Source: Staphylococcus sp. KG4-3
GTDB lineage: Bacteria > Bacillota > Bacilli > Staphylococcales > Staphylococcaceae
Assembly (NCBI RefSeq): GCF_033597815.2
Contig: NZ_CP166245.1
Span: 806,001 to 870,000 of the forward strand
DNA length: 64,000 nt
Reading direction: 5' to 3'
Shown here: in pieces, positions 37,738 to 48,090 of the stretch
Numbering within the stretch: position 1 is the first letter of the stretch
Layout of the letters: each line of letters opens with the position of its first letter
Notes under the pieces: model-generated
Told to the model about the DNA's origin: nothing
Database searches by the model: none
Seen by the model: the letters and a program-made list of their open reading frames with translations, nothing else
Position numbers and translations under genes: made by a program

Positions 37738-38679
37738 ATGGCTACTAAAAATGAAGAGATTTTACGTAAACCAGATTGGTTGAAAATAAAGCTAAATACT
37801 AACGAAAACTACACTGGTCTTAAGAAAATGATGCGCGAAAAGAATTTACATACAGTTTGCGAAGAAGCAAAGTGTCCAAATATACATGAATGTTGGGGAG
37901 AACGTCGTACAGCTACGTTTATGATTTTAGGTGCAGTTTGTACACGTGCATGTCGTTTCTGTGCAGTTAAAACAGGACTTCCAAATGAATTAGATTTAGA
38001 TGAGCCAGAACGCGTGGCTGAATCTGTAGAATTAATGAATTTAAAACACGTTGTTATTACAGCTGTGGCTCGTGATGACTTAAGAGATGCAGGATCAAAT
38101 GTATACGCTGAAACTGTACGTAAAGTACGTGAGCGTAATCCTTTCACATCTATAGAAATCTTGCCTTCAGATATGGGTGGAGACTATGATGCTTTAGAAA
38201 CTTTAATGGCGTCAAAACCAGACATTTTAAACCATAATATCGAAACAGTCCGCCGTTTGACACCGAGAGTTCGTGCTAGAGCAACTTATGATCGTACATT
38301 AGAGTTCTTAAGACGTTCTAAAGAGTTACAACCTGATATCCCAACAAAATCAAGTCTTATGGTTGGATTAGGTGAAACACACGAGGAAATCTATGAAACA
38401 ATGGATGACCTACGAGCTAATGATGTTGATATTTTAACGATTGGTCAATATTTGCAACCTTCACGTAAACATTTAAAAGTTGAAAAATATTATACACCAT
38501 TAGAATTTGGTAAATTAAGAAAAGTAGCAATGGATAAAGGATTTAAACATTGCCAAGCAGGACCACTTGTAAGAAGTTCATATCATGCCGACGAGCAAGT
38601 AAATGAAGCGGCTAAAGAAAAACACCGTATTGGTGAAGAGCAACTTGGTACAGAAATCGGTAAGCATTTAAATAAATAA
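37738..38679 (+). CDS. lipA: lipoyl synthase
   Basis: 313 residues. Cys41, Cys46 and Cys52 ([12 protein letters not shown]) bind the auxiliary 4Fe-4S cluster; Cys68, Cys72 and Cys75 (CTRACRFC) bind the radical-SAM cluster. The auxiliary cluster is the sulfur source for making lipoyl groups on GcvH and E2 domains. AGGAGG precedes the ATG. Its Fe-S clusters tie it to the suf and nfu genes in this window. Confidence 0.98.
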   Translation: MATKNEEILRKPDWLKIKLNTNENYTGLKKMMREKNLHTVCEEAKCPNIHECWGERRTATFMILGAVCTRACRFCAVKTGLPNELDLDEPERVAESVELMNLKHVVITAVARDDLRDAGSNVYAETVRKVRERNPFTSIEILPSDMGGDYDALETLMASKPDILNHNIETVRRLTPRVRARATYDRTLEFLRRSKELQPDIPTKSSLMVGLGETHEEIYETMDDLRANDVDILTIGQYLQPSRKHLKVEKYYTPLEFGKLRKVAMDKGFKHCQAGPLVRSSYHADEQVNEAAKEKHRIGEEQLGTEIGKHLNK

Positions 38680-38687
38680 GTTAATTG

Positions 38688-38755
38688 AAGACTTAGTTCA
38701 TTTGTTATAGTTGTGGTGATGCGCAATACTAGTGAGCTAAGTCTTTCTTAGAAGT
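38688..38755 (+). terminator. terminator of lipA
   Basis: AAGACTTAGTTCA pairs with TGAGCTAAGTCTT, then TCTT; loop about 32 bases. Confidence 0.7.
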
Positions 38756-38847
38756 AAAATATAATTACATACAAGTCAAAGAACTATTTATTAATAAATT
38801 AGCTAGCGAATAATAGTAATTTGATGCGTTTAGATTAGGTGAATGAC

Positions 38848-39231
38848 ATGATAAAGTTAAATGGACAATTTTTTGAAATCATAGAAGATTATAGAGAATG
38901 TTTTGATGAAGAAACATTTGTCAATCGCTATTCAGATATATTAGATAAGTATGATTTTATTGTTGGAGATTTTGGTTATGATCAACTTAGGTTAAAAGGT
39001 TTTTATAAAGATTCTAATAAGAAAGCCGAATTAAGCAAACGCTTCTCAACAATTCAAGATTATTTATTAGAATATTGTAATTTTGGTTGCCCGTACTTTA
39101 TATTAAGACGTATTCCAGAAGCAGAAATGAAAAATTATGTAGAGTCAAATGACATAGTTGAAACAGATTTTGAAGAAGATAAGTTGCATGATGTTAAAAT
39201 AAAGCCTAGTATTCAAGATACTGAACAATAA
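38848..39231 (+). CDS. yutD: YutD-family protein
   Basis: 127 residues from the ATG at 38848 (TTAGGTGA upstream; an upstream GTG at 38839 overlaps that site). The segment YSDILDKYDFIVGDFGYDQLRLKGFYKD and CPYFILRRIP are YutD-family. Unknown role; in Bacillus it lies near lipA too. Acidic C-terminus. Confidence 0.9.
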   Translation: MIKLNGQFFEIIEDYRECFDEETFVNRYSDILDKYDFIVGDFGYDQLRLKGFYKDSNKKAELSKRFSTIQDYLLEYCNFGCPYFILRRIPEAEMKNYVESNDIVETDFEEDKLHDVKIKPSIQDTEQ

Positions 39232-39351
39232 TGATTTTGATTACATAGTGCTTTAAATAATATTTACAATATACTTTAGCATTATGTGCAATAGTAATGT
39301 ATGTATAGTGTGTTTAGAAATTTGATACATAAATAGAATAGTCCGAATTAA

Positions 39352-39391
39352 AAAAGCAACTTTATTCGTTTTTTGAATAAAGTTGCTTTTG
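39352..39391. terminator. bidirectional terminator
   Basis: AAAAGCAACTTTATTC and GAATAAAGTTGCTTTT form a perfect 16-bp stem with T tracts on each strand. Serves yutD and possibly the convergent gene. Confidence 0.9.
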
Positions 39392-39511
39392 GTTTATATT
39401 GTAGAAGAGAACATATTTACAGAGCATAGAATTGAATTACTATCGTTAATATAAATATTTTTACTTAGCTAAGGTTTGTTACTTTAATAATATTTATATA
39501 CTAGCGCGCGT

Positions 39512-39778
39512 TTATTGAATCACTTCATTAAGGTATTCTGAAATTTCATTGCCTTCGTCTTCATTAACTCCTAAGATGTGGGCAATATAACCTTCTTCTT
39601 CTAAATCGTCGGTACCTATTATACCGAATTGATTCGTTTGCATATTTAATACAATCGTTTTACCGAAATGACGATTAGTTTGGACTAACATTAGGTCGTA
39701 GCGACTATGTTCACCAACAAAACCAACAAATTGCACCTGAGCAGATTCATCATCATCATAAAGATACATATCAATCAC
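39512..39778 (-). CDS. DUF3055 protein
   Basis: 88 residues. VQFVGFVGEHSRYDLMLVQTNRHFGKTIVLNMQ is the family's core (beta strands). Many acidic residues. AAGGAGTG precedes the ATG. Function unknown. Confidence 0.85.
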   Translation of the reverse strand: MIDMYLYDDDESAQVQFVGFVGEHSRYDLMLVQTNRHFGKTIVLNMQTNQFGIIGTDDLEEEGYIAHILGVNEDEGNEISEYLNEVIQ

Positions 39779-39922
39779 TTTGAAACACTCCTTACTTCTT
39801 CTATTTTACAAATCTAATTATTATAGATATTTAATTTAGTTAAAAAGTCTTAATTTACAGTATAACCATAAATGAATTCGACTGCAAAGGTATGGTATGA
39901 TGAGATTGATAGGGGTGAAAAG

Positions 39923-40354
39923 ATGTATTTCGTGAATAAAGATCAATTAAATACAAAATTAAATTACTTGCAACAACTTATTGAAGATTATCCGCAAAAC
40001 AAAAAGAATGTTTATGCGTTCGAACGTATAGCACAAATGTTTATTGAATCAGCAGTAGACATTGGAAACATGATTATTGATGGTTTTATCTTAAGAGACC
40101 CAGGAAATTATAGAGACGTAATAGATATCTTAGCTTTGGAAAAAGTGATTTCAGAAGATACACAAAATCAAATCAATAAAACTGTAGATGTTAGAAAACA
40201 ATTTGTTCATTATTATGATGAACTTGATACCGTTAAATTAGTACCACTTTTTGATGAATCGGTATCTTATTATCAAACATATGTAGAAGAAGTTATACAA
40301 TTTTTAAAGAGTGAAGATGTACCTGTAACTGCATTTGGCAAAAAAGGAGAATAA
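39923..40354 (+). CDS. DUF86/HepT-like HEPN protein (YutE)
   Basis: 143 residues from the ATG at 39923 with GGGGTGA upstream; codons before it have no ribosome site. The HEPN RNase motif RX4HXY appears as Arg91-Lys-Gln-Phe-Val-His96-Tyr-Tyr98. HepT is a toxin RNase normally beside a MntA nucleotidyltransferase; none is present. Instead it is joined to a HAD phosphatase gene 5 bases away, an arrangement known as yutE-yutF, so it is probably housekeeping. Confidence 0.85.
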   Translation: MYFVNKDQLNTKLNYLQQLIEDYPQNKKNVYAFERIAQMFIESAVDIGNMIIDGFILRDPGNYRDVIDILALEKVISEDTQNQINKTVDVRKQFVHYYDELDTVKLVPLFDESVSYYQTYVEEVIQFLKSEDVPVTAFGKKGE

Positions 40355-40359
40355 GTAAT

Positions 40360-41139
40360 ATGAAAAAATATCAAGCTTACCTAATTGATTTGGATGGTAC
40401 TTTATATAAAGGTGATGAACATATAGATGGCGCGTCTCAATTTATATCATATTTAAATCAAAACAAAATTCCACATTTATATGTGACTAATAATTCTACC
40501 AAAGATCCAGAAGAAGTAGCTGCAAAGTTAAATAAAATGGGATTAGTCGCACAAGCTGATGAGGTGGTTACATCAGCGCTAGCTACTGCAGAATATATTG
40601 CTGAGGAATCTCCAGGAGCAAGTGTATATATGCTAGGTGGTAGCGGGCTGAAACATGCGTTAACAGAGAAAGGATTAGTAGTTAAAGAAGATGAATTTGT
40701 AGATTATGTTGTTGTTGGTTTAGATGAAGCCGTTACCTATGAAAAATTAGCAACTGCTACTCTAGGGGTGCGTAATGGTGCGAAATTTATTTCAACTAAC
40801 CAAGATGTATCTATACCAAAGGAACGTGGATTTTTACCTGGAAATGGCGCGATTACAAGCGTGGTCACAGTATCAACCGGCGTTCAACCCACATTTATCG
40901 GTAAACCAGAACCAATTATTATGAAAAAAGCGTTAGACATTTTAGGATTAGAGCGCTCAGAGGTTGCGATGGTCGGTGACTTATACGACACAGATATTAT
41001 GTCGGGTATCAATGTGAATATTGATACGATTCATGTACAAACGGGTGTAACAACCAAAGAAGAAATTGGACAGAAGCCAGTGCCTCCGACATATACATTT
41101 AAAGATTTAAATGAGGTTATCAAAGAACTCGAGAGTTAG
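40360..41139 (+). CDS. HAD-family phosphatase, NagD-like (YutF)
   Basis: 259 residues. DxDGT with catalytic Asp10 and Asp12 in [11 protein letters not shown]; cap-type segment; C-terminal [16 protein letters not shown] gives the DxxxD motif. NagD/YutF-type phosphatases act on sugar or nucleotide phosphates. AAAGGAGAA precedes the ATG. Co-transcribed with DUF86 and the next gene. Confidence 0.92.
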   Translation: MKKYQAYLIDLDGTLYKGDEHIDGASQFISYLNQNKIPHLYVTNNSTKDPEEVAAKLNKMGLVAQADEVVTSALATAEYIAEESPGASVYMLGGSGLKHALTEKGLVVKEDEFVDYVVVGLDEAVTYEKLATATLGVRNGAKFISTNQDVSIPKERGFLPGNGAITSVVTVSTGVQPTFIGKPEPIIMKKALDILGLERSEVAMVGDLYDTDIMSGINVNIDTIHVQTGVTTKEEIGQKPVPPTYTFKDLNEVIKELES

Positions 41140-41149
41140 GAGTGATTGA

Positions 41150-42115
41150 ATGGAAAAAATCATTGTAAGTAGAAGTATTCCACAACCATTTATAGATCAA
41201 TTAGAGGCTATTGCACAAGTTGAAATGTGGGATGAGTCTTTAATACCAATGCCAAGAGAGCAATTTCTAGAGTCTATTAAAGATGCAACTGCTTGTTTGA
41301 TTACTTTAAGTGAAAAAATAGATAGTGAAGTTATCAAAGCTGCTTCAAAATTAAAAGTGATTGCTAATATGGCAGTTGGTTTTGATAATATAGATGTACC
41401 CCTTGTAAATAGTAAAGGGATTACTGTAACTAATACACCTGGTGTACTTACTGAAACAACTGCAGAACTTGGATTTACATTAATGTTAACAGTAGCTAGA
41501 CGTATTGTGGAAGCTGAAAAGTATGTTCAAAATGGAGAGTGGCAAAGTTGGGGTCCATACTTGTTTGCCGGAAAAGATTTGTCTAATGCCAATGTAGGAA
41601 TATATGGTATGGGTGAGATTGGCAAGGCATTTGCAAGAAGATTAAAAGGTTTTGATACTAAGATAATGTATCATAATAGATCTAGAAATAAAGATACTGA
41701 AAAAGCACTTGGTGCATTGTACGTTCCTTTTGATACTTTGCTTGAACATAGTGATTTTATTATTTGTACTGCACCGCTTACAGAAGAAACTAGAAATAAA
41801 TTTAATGCTCAAGCATTTGAAAAAATGAAAAATGATGCTATTTTTATAAATATAGGACGAGGTGCTGTCGTAGATGAAGAGGCACTTGTATTTGCATTAC
41901 AAAACAGACAGATTGCAGCTTGTGGACTAGATGTTCTGCGTGAAGAGCCTATAGACATGGCACACCCTTTATTATCGATGGATAATGCGGTTATCGTCCC
42001 ACATATTGGAAGCGCATCTGTTATAACTAGAAATCGTATGATTCAATTATGTGTTGATAATATAAGATTAGTATTAAACAATCAACGAGCTAAAACACCA
42101 GTCACTGTAAAATAA
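41150..42115 (+). CDS. D-2-hydroxyacid dehydrogenase (GyaR-like)
   Basis: 321 residues. NAD-binding GIYGMGEIGKAFARRL, INIGRGAVVDEEAL with catalytic Arg, a Glu in DVLREEPID, and His in VPHIGSAS: the full set for a glyoxylate/hydroxypyruvate reductase type enzyme. Substrate is unresolved. TTAGGAGTG precedes the ATG. Last gene before the terminator at 42210. Confidence 0.93.
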   Translation: MEKIIVSRSIPQPFIDQLEAIAQVEMWDESLIPMPREQFLESIKDATACLITLSEKIDSEVIKAASKLKVIANMAVGFDNIDVPLVNSKGITVTNTPGVLTETTAELGFTLMLTVARRIVEAEKYVQNGEWQSWGPYLFAGKDLSNANVGIYGMGEIGKAFARRLKGFDTKIMYHNRSRNKDTEKALGALYVPFDTLLEHSDFIICTAPLTEETRNKFNAQAFEKMKNDAIFINIGRGAVVDEEALVFALQNRQIAACGLDVLREEPIDMAHPLLSMDNAVIVPHIGSASVITRNRMIQLCVDNIRLVLNNQRAKTPVTVK

Positions 42116-42205
42116 ATTTTGTAAATAGATGATATATCAATGTTTTATATTATTATATCCTAATATAAAACAAAAAGGGTAAAGCATTAATTACTTAGCG
42201 ATAAT

Positions 42206-42247
42206 ATAGAAATACGCCTCTGTTAAAAATAGAGGCGTATTTTTATG
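42206..42247 (+). terminator. terminator of yutE-yutF-dehydrogenase
   Basis: AAATACGCCTCT and AGAGGCGTATTT pair perfectly, then TTATG. The rest of 42116-42822 holds only promoter and leader, without a gene I can support. Confidence 0.9.
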
Positions 42248-42686
42248 TGAAATTTTAATTATTAGACTATCAATAACGACGAAAAGACTATCATATAAAA
42301 ACTAAGTGAATAAGAGTCAAGTTTGTCACAAATTTGACTCAATTAAATATCTATATATTAAATTTAAAAGTAAGGATATAATGAATTATTTTCAAAATAA
42401 CTTATTGCTTTTAAATATTACTTTATACATTTTCCGTAGTAATATAATTAATCTATTGCATATTTTATATGCGATAGATATCAACTGCATCGCGAAATTA
42501 TAGCGTTAGTCAAGCGTTTTTACTATCAATTTATAACTAATCATTACATTATTTTCACAATAATAAAATATAACTTCGAATCATGTTATGTAAAATAAAC
42601 TAAGGATTGACAGTAGTTTTGGTTTTATAAAACTATATAAAATGAACAATCTAACATTTTTGTTATATATAAAGATGTTAATTCGA

Positions 42687-42715
42687 TTGTCACAACATCA
42701 TAAAAAATGTATAAT
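42687..42715 (+). promoter_or_regulatory. dlt operon promoter
   Basis: TTGTCA (42687-42692), a 17-base spacer, TATAAT (42710-42715). The start would lie about 100 bases before dltX. A TTGACA at 42607 lacks a well-placed -10. Confidence 0.75.
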
Positions 42716-42822
42716 AAGTTGGTAAAATGTTAAAGTAGTGTAAATAGTACTACAACAAAAAACTTACTTATGTAATAAATAGTTAATAATATAAAAAAAT
42801 AATCTAAAAGAAGAGGTGAAAA

Positions 42823-42969
42823 ATGCGTAAAGAGATGGAAAATACAACGAAATATCAAAAAATTAAACCATGGTTATTAACGCTTTTATATTTTGCAATA
42901 TTTATAGCACTGTATTTAATTTATGGTTCTGGAGATACGCATAATAACTTTATTTATAATGAATTTTAG
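42823..42969 (+). CDS. dltX: DltX, D-alanylation accessory peptide
   Basis: 48 residues, short enough to be missed. A basic N-terminus, one membrane helix at about 17-35 ([20 protein letters not shown]), and the conserved end NNFIYNEF. DltX works with DltB/DltD in passing D-alanine to teichoic acids outside. GAGGTGA precedes the ATG. It is 14 bases before dltA. Confidence 0.95.
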   Translation: MRKEMENTTKYQKIKPWLLTLLYFAIFIALYLIYGSGDTHNNFIYNEF

Positions 42970-42983
42970 TCGAGGAGAATAGT

Positions 42984-44447
42984 ATGAAGGATATTATATA
43001 TTCATTAATTGAAAATGAAAAAATGTACCCTGAGCAAATAGCGATAAAGCATAATACAAATGTATTAACGTATCGAGAGTTAAATCAATATGTAAATAAA
43101 CTCGCCGATTTAATCAAAGATACTAAAAGTCCATTAATCGTATATGGTCATATGTCACCGTTTATGATTGTAGGAATGATTGCTAGCATAAAAGCGGGAT
43201 GTGGTTATGTACCACTTGATATATCAATGCCTGAAGAGCGTATTAATACTATTATTGAAAAAATTAACCCAGATATTATTTTTAATACAAGTGAACATTC
43301 ACTAGATAGTAATGGCAGAGTAATCATTAATACTGAAACACTTTTGACGGATAACCGTACAGTTGAATTTGAATCTAAAATTAAAGATCAAGATATTGCG
43401 TATACTATTTTTACATCGGGCTCTACTGGGGAACCTAAGGGTGTACAAATTAGGTATGAAAGTCTTAACGAATTTACGAACTGGATGGTAGATTTGAATA
43501 AAATAGGTGAGAATCAACAATGGCTAAATCAAGCACCATTTTCATTTGATTTATCTGTAATGGCAATTTATCCATGTATAGCTACTGCAGGCACATTAAA
43601 TTTAGTAGATAAGACAATGATTAACAAACCAAAATTATTAAATGATATGTTAGAGCAATCCAATATAAACGTTTGGGTGTCTACACCATCATTTATGGAA
43701 ATGTGCTTAATGCTACCTAATTTATCTGAAGTACACTATGAAAGCTTAAAAGAATTTTTCTTTTGTGGTGAAATTTTACCTCATAAAACTGCTAAGATGT
43801 TGTTACAACGTTTCCCATCTGCATATATTTATAATACATACGGGCCGACAGAAGCGACAGTTGCAGTTACTAGTATCTTAATTACTGAAGCAGTTATTAA
43901 TCAATATAATCCATTACCAGTAGGTAAAGTGAGACCGAGAACGCAATTGTCTTTAGCCGAAAATGAAGAATTAATCATTTCTGGACAATGCGTAAGTGAA
44001 GGTTATGTGAAAGATGAGCAACGCTCTAATGCAGTGTTTAAAAATATAGATAATAACAGGGCGTATTTTACTGGTGATAAAGCAACAGTTCAAGATGACC
44101 TATGGTTTATCACAGGGCGTATAGATTTTCAAGTGAAATTAAATGGATACCGTATGGAACTAGAAGAAATAGAATTTCATTTAAGACAATTAGATATAGT
44201 CAAAGAAGCAATTGTTGTACCAGTGTACAAAAACGATAAAGTAACGCAATTACAAGGCGTTGTAGTGTTAAATGACTTAAATGATAACAAAGATGAACAA
44301 ACGTTGATACACGATATCAAACAAGAACTTAAACAAGCGATGCCAGAATATATGATTCCGAGAAAGATTATATTTAAAGAACAATTTCCTTTAACAATAA
44401 ACGGAAAATTAGATCGTAAGCAGATTGCCGAGGATGTATTAGCATGA
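42984..44447 (+). CDS. dltA: D-alanine-carrier protein ligase DltA
   Basis: 487 residues. Adenylate-forming motifs [14 protein letters not shown] (phosphate loop), [14 protein letters not shown] and the C-terminal NGKLDRKQI with the catalytic Lys. It activates D-alanine and loads it on DltC. AGGAGAA precedes the ATG. It overlaps dltB by ATGA. Confidence 0.97.
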   Translation: MKDIIYSLIENEKMYPEQIAIKHNTNVLTYRELNQYVNKLADLIKDTKSPLIVYGHMSPFMIVGMIASIKAGCGYVPLDISMPEERINTIIEKINPDIIFNTSEHSLDSNGRVIINTETLLTDNRTVEFESKIKDQDIAYTIFTSGSTGEPKGVQIRYESLNEFTNWMVDLNKIGENQQWLNQAPFSFDLSVMAIYPCIATAGTLNLVDKTMINKPKLLNDMLEQSNINVWVSTPSFMEMCLMLPNLSEVHYESLKEFFFCGEILPHKTAKMLLQRFPSAYIYNTYGPTEATVAVTSILITEAVINQYNPLPVGKVRPRTQLSLAENEELIISGQCVSEGYVKDEQRSNAVFKNIDNNRAYFTGDKATVQDDLWFITGRIDFQVKLNGYRMELEEIEFHLRQLDIVKEAIVVPVYKNDKVTQLQGVVVLNDLNDNKDEQTLIHDIKQELKQAMPEYMIPRKIIFKEQFPLTINGKLDRKQIAEDVLA

Positions 44448-45658
44448 TCCCATATGGTACATTTACGTTCTTTCTTATAGCATTTATAGTCTTAATTCCG
44501 GTAATTATATTAGGTTTAGCTGGAAAAAGAAGCCGTATTTATAATGGTATAAGTACAGCTATTATGATTGTGCTCATTTTTTCCTCAGATAAACATAATT
44601 TGTTTGGCCAAGCATATTTAAGTGTTCAACTTATAAACTTTGTTTTATATCTATTATGGCAAGTAGCAATCATTATGTTTTATTGGAAATCACGTTCAAA
44701 AAACAACTCATTTATAAAGTTTTTCGCGGTTATTGTTTTATCAATCTTGCCACTTGTAGTAGTGAAAGTAATGCAAAGTTCATGGTTTGGTGCTGCACAA
44801 TTAAAGCTCCATGAAAATAAAGTAATTGAATTTATAGGTTTCTTAGGTATTTCTTATGTTACTTTCAAAAGTGTTCAATTATTAATGGAAATTCGTGATG
44901 GTTCAATAAAAGAAGTGAAAGCTACTAAAGTATTTCAATTTATTTCGTTTTTCCCTACAATTTCATCTGGTCCAATTGACCGTTACAAACGTTTTGTTAA
45001 AGATGAAAGTAAAATACAAAGTAGCGAAAGTTATCGAGCGTCACTTAATAAAGCAATACATTTCATCATGTTAGGTTTTTTATATAAATACATTATTGCT
45101 TATTTAATACAAGTTTATGCAATTAATCCATTAATGTTAGATTTTTCAAATTTCACTGCTAAATGGTTATATATGTATGCATATAGTTTGTATTTATTCT
45201 TTGATTTCGCTGGTTATTCATTATTTGCGATGGCGTTTAGCTATTTATATGGCATACAGACGCCACAAAACTTTAAGCAACCGTTTAAAGCAAAGAATAT
45301 TAAAGATTTTTGGAATAGATGGCATATGTCCTTATCTTTTTGGTTTAGAGATTGTATCTATATGAGATCGTTATTTTTTATGTCGAAAAAACGCTTATTA
45401 AAAAATCAATTTACAATGTCTAATATTGCTTTCTCATTAAACTTTTTAATTATGGGTATTTGGCATGGTATTGAAGTTCATTATATTTTGTATGGTTTAT
45501 ATCACGCAATTTTGTTTATTGGTTATGGTTATTATGAAAAATGGCGGAAAAATCATCCGCCAAGATGGTCTAACCAATATACATCAATGTTAAGTATTAT
45601 TGTTACATTCCATTTTGTAACGTTTGGTTTTCTTATCTTTTCTGGGAAACTGTTTTAA
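44444..45658 (+). CDS. dltB: D-alanyl transfer protein DltB (MBOAT)
   Basis: 404 residues, about eleven membrane segments. MBOAT catalytic His341 in [12 protein letters not shown], with His346 near. It passes D-alanine from DltC to the outside. Overlaps dltA by 4 bases; ends 18 bases before dltC. Confidence 0.96.
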   Translation: MIPYGTFTFFLIAFIVLIPVIILGLAGKRSRIYNGISTAIMIVLIFSSDKHNLFGQAYLSVQLINFVLYLLWQVAIIMFYWKSRSKNNSFIKFFAVIVLSILPLVVVKVMQSSWFGAAQLKLHENKVIEFIGFLGISYVTFKSVQLLMEIRDGSIKEVKATKVFQFISFFPTISSGPIDRYKRFVKDESKIQSSESYRASLNKAIHFIMLGFLYKYIIAYLIQVYAINPLMLDFSNFTAKWLYMYAYSLYLFFDFAGYSLFAMAFSYLYGIQTPQNFKQPFKAKNIKDFWNRWHMSLSFWFRDCIYMRSLFFMSKKRLLKNQFTMSNIAFSLNFLIMGIWHGIEVHYILYGLYHAILFIGYGYYEKWRKNHPPRWSNQYTSMLSIIVTFHFVTFGFLIFSGKLF

Positions 45659-45676
45659 TTATAAGGAGGATTTATT

Positions 45677-45913
45677 ATGGAATTTAGAGAACAAGTATTA
45701 GATTTATTAACTGAAGTTGCTGAAAATAATGTCATTAAGGAAAATCCAGACATAGAGCTTTTTGAAGAGGGGATTATTGATTCTTTTCAAACGGTAGGTC
45801 TTTTGTTAGAGATTCAAAATAGATTAGATATTGAAGTATCGATTATGGATTTTGATAGAGATGAATGGGCGACACCTAACAAGATTGTAGCGGTATTAGA
45901 AGAATTACGATGA
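45677..45913 (+). CDS. dltC: D-alanyl carrier protein DltC
   Basis: 78 residues. Ser36 in [11 protein letters not shown] accepts the phosphopantetheine. Acidic, as expected for a carrier protein. AAGGAGGA precedes the ATG; it overlaps dltD by ATGA. Confidence 0.97.
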   Translation: MEFREQVLDLLTEVAENNVIKENPDIELFEEGIIDSFQTVGLLLEIQNRLDIEVSIMDFDRDEWATPNKIVAVLEELR

Positions 45914-47058
45914 AATTAAAACCGTTTATACCTATTATTTTCAGTCTTGTATTGTTTGGAATTTTCTTAGTGTTGCCAGCAAGTTGGTTCACTGGATTAA
46001 TCAATTCCAAGACAGTAGCTACGCAAAGTGTTGCTCTAACAGATCAAGTACTAAAAGGAACTTTAGTGCAAGATAAAATGTATCAGTCTGATGCTTATTA
46101 CCCGATATATGGTTCTAGTGAATTAGAAAAAGATGATCCATTTAATCCAGCAATTTTATTAAATAATCGAAATCAAGTTAGTAAGAAACCATTTTTAATT
46201 GGTACTGGTGGTTCGACAGATTTAGTAAATGCTGTGGAACTAGGTTCGCAATATGGGAATTTGAAAGATAAGAAAATGGCATTTATTGTTTCACCACAGT
46301 GGTTTACAAAAAATGGCTTAACACAAGATAATTTTAAGGCGCGTATTTCAAAGGCACAGCTCAATCAATTGTTTAACCAAGAGCAATTAAGCCCTGAACT
46401 TAAACAACGTTATGCCAAACGATTATTACAATTTAAAGATGTGGAGAATCGCGCATATTTAGAAAAAGTGGCACAGGGAAAAACACAAAAAAATAAAAAT
46501 TATCTTTCAAAATTTAATGATGAACAATTGAAAAAAATTGAAGCTATTAAATCTGTGTATCCATTGAGAAAATCGCCTGTATCGCATATCGATCCTATTA
46601 CTTCAAAAAATGATTCTTGGAATGATATGATGACAGAAGCTAAAGTCTATGGCGCGAAGCATACAAAAACAAATGAATTTGGTATTCGAGATGAATATTG
46701 GGATCTAATCAAAAAACATAAACGAAAAATTAATAGAAATCATGAATTTAGGGAAAATTCGCCTGAATTTAAAGATTTAGAGTTACTCGTAGATACATTA
46801 CGAGAAGCTGGTGCGGATGTTGACTATATAATTATACCTTCTAACGGTAAGTGGTATGACCACATCGGTATTGATAAAGATAGACGTCAGAAAATATATA
46901 AAAAAATTGATAAAACTATAGTGGATCATGGCGGACAGACATACGATATGTCAGATAAAGACTATGAACCATATGTTGTAAGTGATGCAGTACATATTGG
47001 CTGGAAAGGCTGGGTATACATCACTAAAAATATCGATGAACATATGCACCAAAAATAG
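45910..47058 (+). CDS. dltD: D-alanyl transfer protein DltD
   Basis: 382 residues. One N-terminal membrane helix (about 6-24), then an SGNH-like outside domain with Ser70 in YGSSEL and Asp359/His362 in [10 protein letters not shown]. It completes D-alanine transfer to teichoic acid. Translation is coupled to dltC. The terminator at 47072 follows. Confidence 0.96.
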   Translation: MKLKPFIPIIFSLVLFGIFLVLPASWFTGLINSKTVATQSVALTDQVLKGTLVQDKMYQSDAYYPIYGSSELEKDDPFNPAILLNNRNQVSKKPFLIGTGGSTDLVNAVELGSQYGNLKDKKMAFIVSPQWFTKNGLTQDNFKARISKAQLNQLFNQEQLSPELKQRYAKRLLQFKDVENRAYLEKVAQGKTQKNKNYLSKFNDEQLKKIEAIKSVYPLRKSPVSHIDPITSKNDSWNDMMTEAKVYGAKHTKTNEFGIRDEYWDLIKKHKRKINRNHEFRENSPEFKDLELLVDTLREAGADVDYIIIPSNGKWYDHIGIDKDRRQKIYKKIDKTIVDHGGQTYDMSDKDYEPYVVSDAVHIGWKGWVYITKNIDEHMHQK

Positions 47059-47065
47059 CATACAA

Positions 47066-47126
47066 AAAATAAAAATTCCTTTCAATATTTAAACAATTAA
47101 GTAAAATATTGAAAGGAATTTTCGCG
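47066..47126. terminator. terminator of dlt operon
   Basis: AAAATTCCTTTCAATATTT and AAATATTGAAAGGAATTTT form a 19-bp stem (47072-47090 with 47104-47122). May serve both strands. Confidence 0.9.
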
Positions 47127-47242
47127 TGAAAATTAAAACAAGACAATGAAATCAATCTTATTGAAAGTTCATTGCCCTGTTTCTTATAAAAGTGTTCGAA
47201 AGGAACCAAATTTTCTGATGTTATATTTAAAGCATCTATTAT

Positions 47243-47485
47243 TTAGAATACTTGTTCTACTTCGATTACTCCTGGTACTTCTTCGTGTAAAGCACGTTCT
47301 ATACCTGCTTTTAATGTAATTGTTGAACTTGGGCATGTACCACAAGCACCATGTAATTGTAATTTAACAATTCCGTCTTCTACGTCAACAAGGGAACAGT
47401 CACCACCATCACGTAGTAAGAAGGGACGTAATTTTTCGATAACTTCCGCTACTTGATCAAACATTGTTACGTTTTCAGTTGGCAT
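47243..47485 (-). CDS. nfu: NifU-type Fe-S carrier (Nfu)
   Basis: 80 residues from the ATG at 47485 (GGAGG upstream). Cys48-Gly-Thr-Cys51 in GACGTCPSS is the Nfu CxxC that bridges a 4Fe-4S cluster. It carries clusters from Suf to targets such as LipA. Divergent from yuzD; a conserved yutI-yuzD type neighbourhood. Confidence 0.96.
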   Translation of the reverse strand: MPTENVTMFDQVAEVIEKLRPFLLRDGGDCSLVDVEDGIVKLQLHGACGTCPSSTITLKAGIERALHEEVPGVIEVEQVF

Positions 47486-47591
47486 GGAAATGCCTCCTTT
47501 CAAGTATATTATTTCATTTTCTACTTATCTTTTTATTATAATAGAAATGTAACGAAAAATCTATAATTCAAGATAAAAGGGGAAAAGATAT

Positions 47592-47903
47592 ATGGACAAA
47601 ATAAGTGTTGTTGTTTATGGAGCAGATGTTATTTGTGCAAGTTGTGTCAATGCACCGACGTCTCGTAATACATTTGACTGGTTGCAACCATTATTACAGA
47701 GAAAGTATCCAGATAAACAATTTGAATTTACGTATATCGATATCGAAAAAGATACCGAAAATCTGTCAGATCATGATCAACAATTTATTGAGCGTATTCA
47801 AGATGATGAACTCTTTTATCCACTCGTAACTATGAATGACGAGTATGTTTCTGATGGATATATACAATTGAAGGATATAACTCGCTTTTTAGATAATCAT
47901 TAA
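47592..47903 (+). CDS. yuzD: YuzD-family (DUF1462) protein
   Basis: 103 residues. VVYGADVICASCVNAPTS has Cys15 and Cys18 in a CASC motif. A thioredoxin-like fold of unknown role. AAAGGGGAAAAG precedes the ATG. Divergent from nfu; the pairing with Fe-S genes suggests a redox or cluster role (inference). Confidence 0.88.
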   Translation: MDKISVVVYGADVICASCVNAPTSRNTFDWLQPLLQRKYPDKQFEFTYIDIEKDTENLSDHDQQFIERIQDDELFYPLVTMNDEYVSDGYIQLKDITRFLDNH

Positions 47904-47980
47904 ATCAATTAATTCGATTAAAAAGATACTTAAGTTATGACTATTAATCATATAAAGTTTATGGTACTAAAATCTTATTT

Positions 47981-48031
47981 AAAAAAACACAGGCACCGTC
48001 ATTTGTTAATGACGGTGCCTGTGTTTTTAAG
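47981..48031 (+). terminator. terminator of yuzD
   Basis: AAACACAGGCACCGTCATT and AATGACGGTGCCTGTGTTT form a perfect 19-bp stem, then TT. On the minus strand it follows the NDH-like gene. Confidence 0.95.
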
Positions 48032-48090
48032 CATAAAATGGACTTTCAATAAAATTAATTCATTTAGTTTATATTTACTAAAGTCATTAA

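Noticed and set aside
42306..42503. 65-codon ORF upstream of dlt
   Set aside because: No ribosome site, AT-driven composition, low complexity, and it overlaps the dlt upstream region.
42607..42640. TTGACA at 42607 as main dlt promoter
   Set aside because: No -10 at 16-18 bases; the TTGTCA-N17-TATAAT at 42687 is better.
47024..47209. Minus-strand ORF overlapping dltD end
   Set aside because: Shadow of dltD and of the terminator; no ribosome site.
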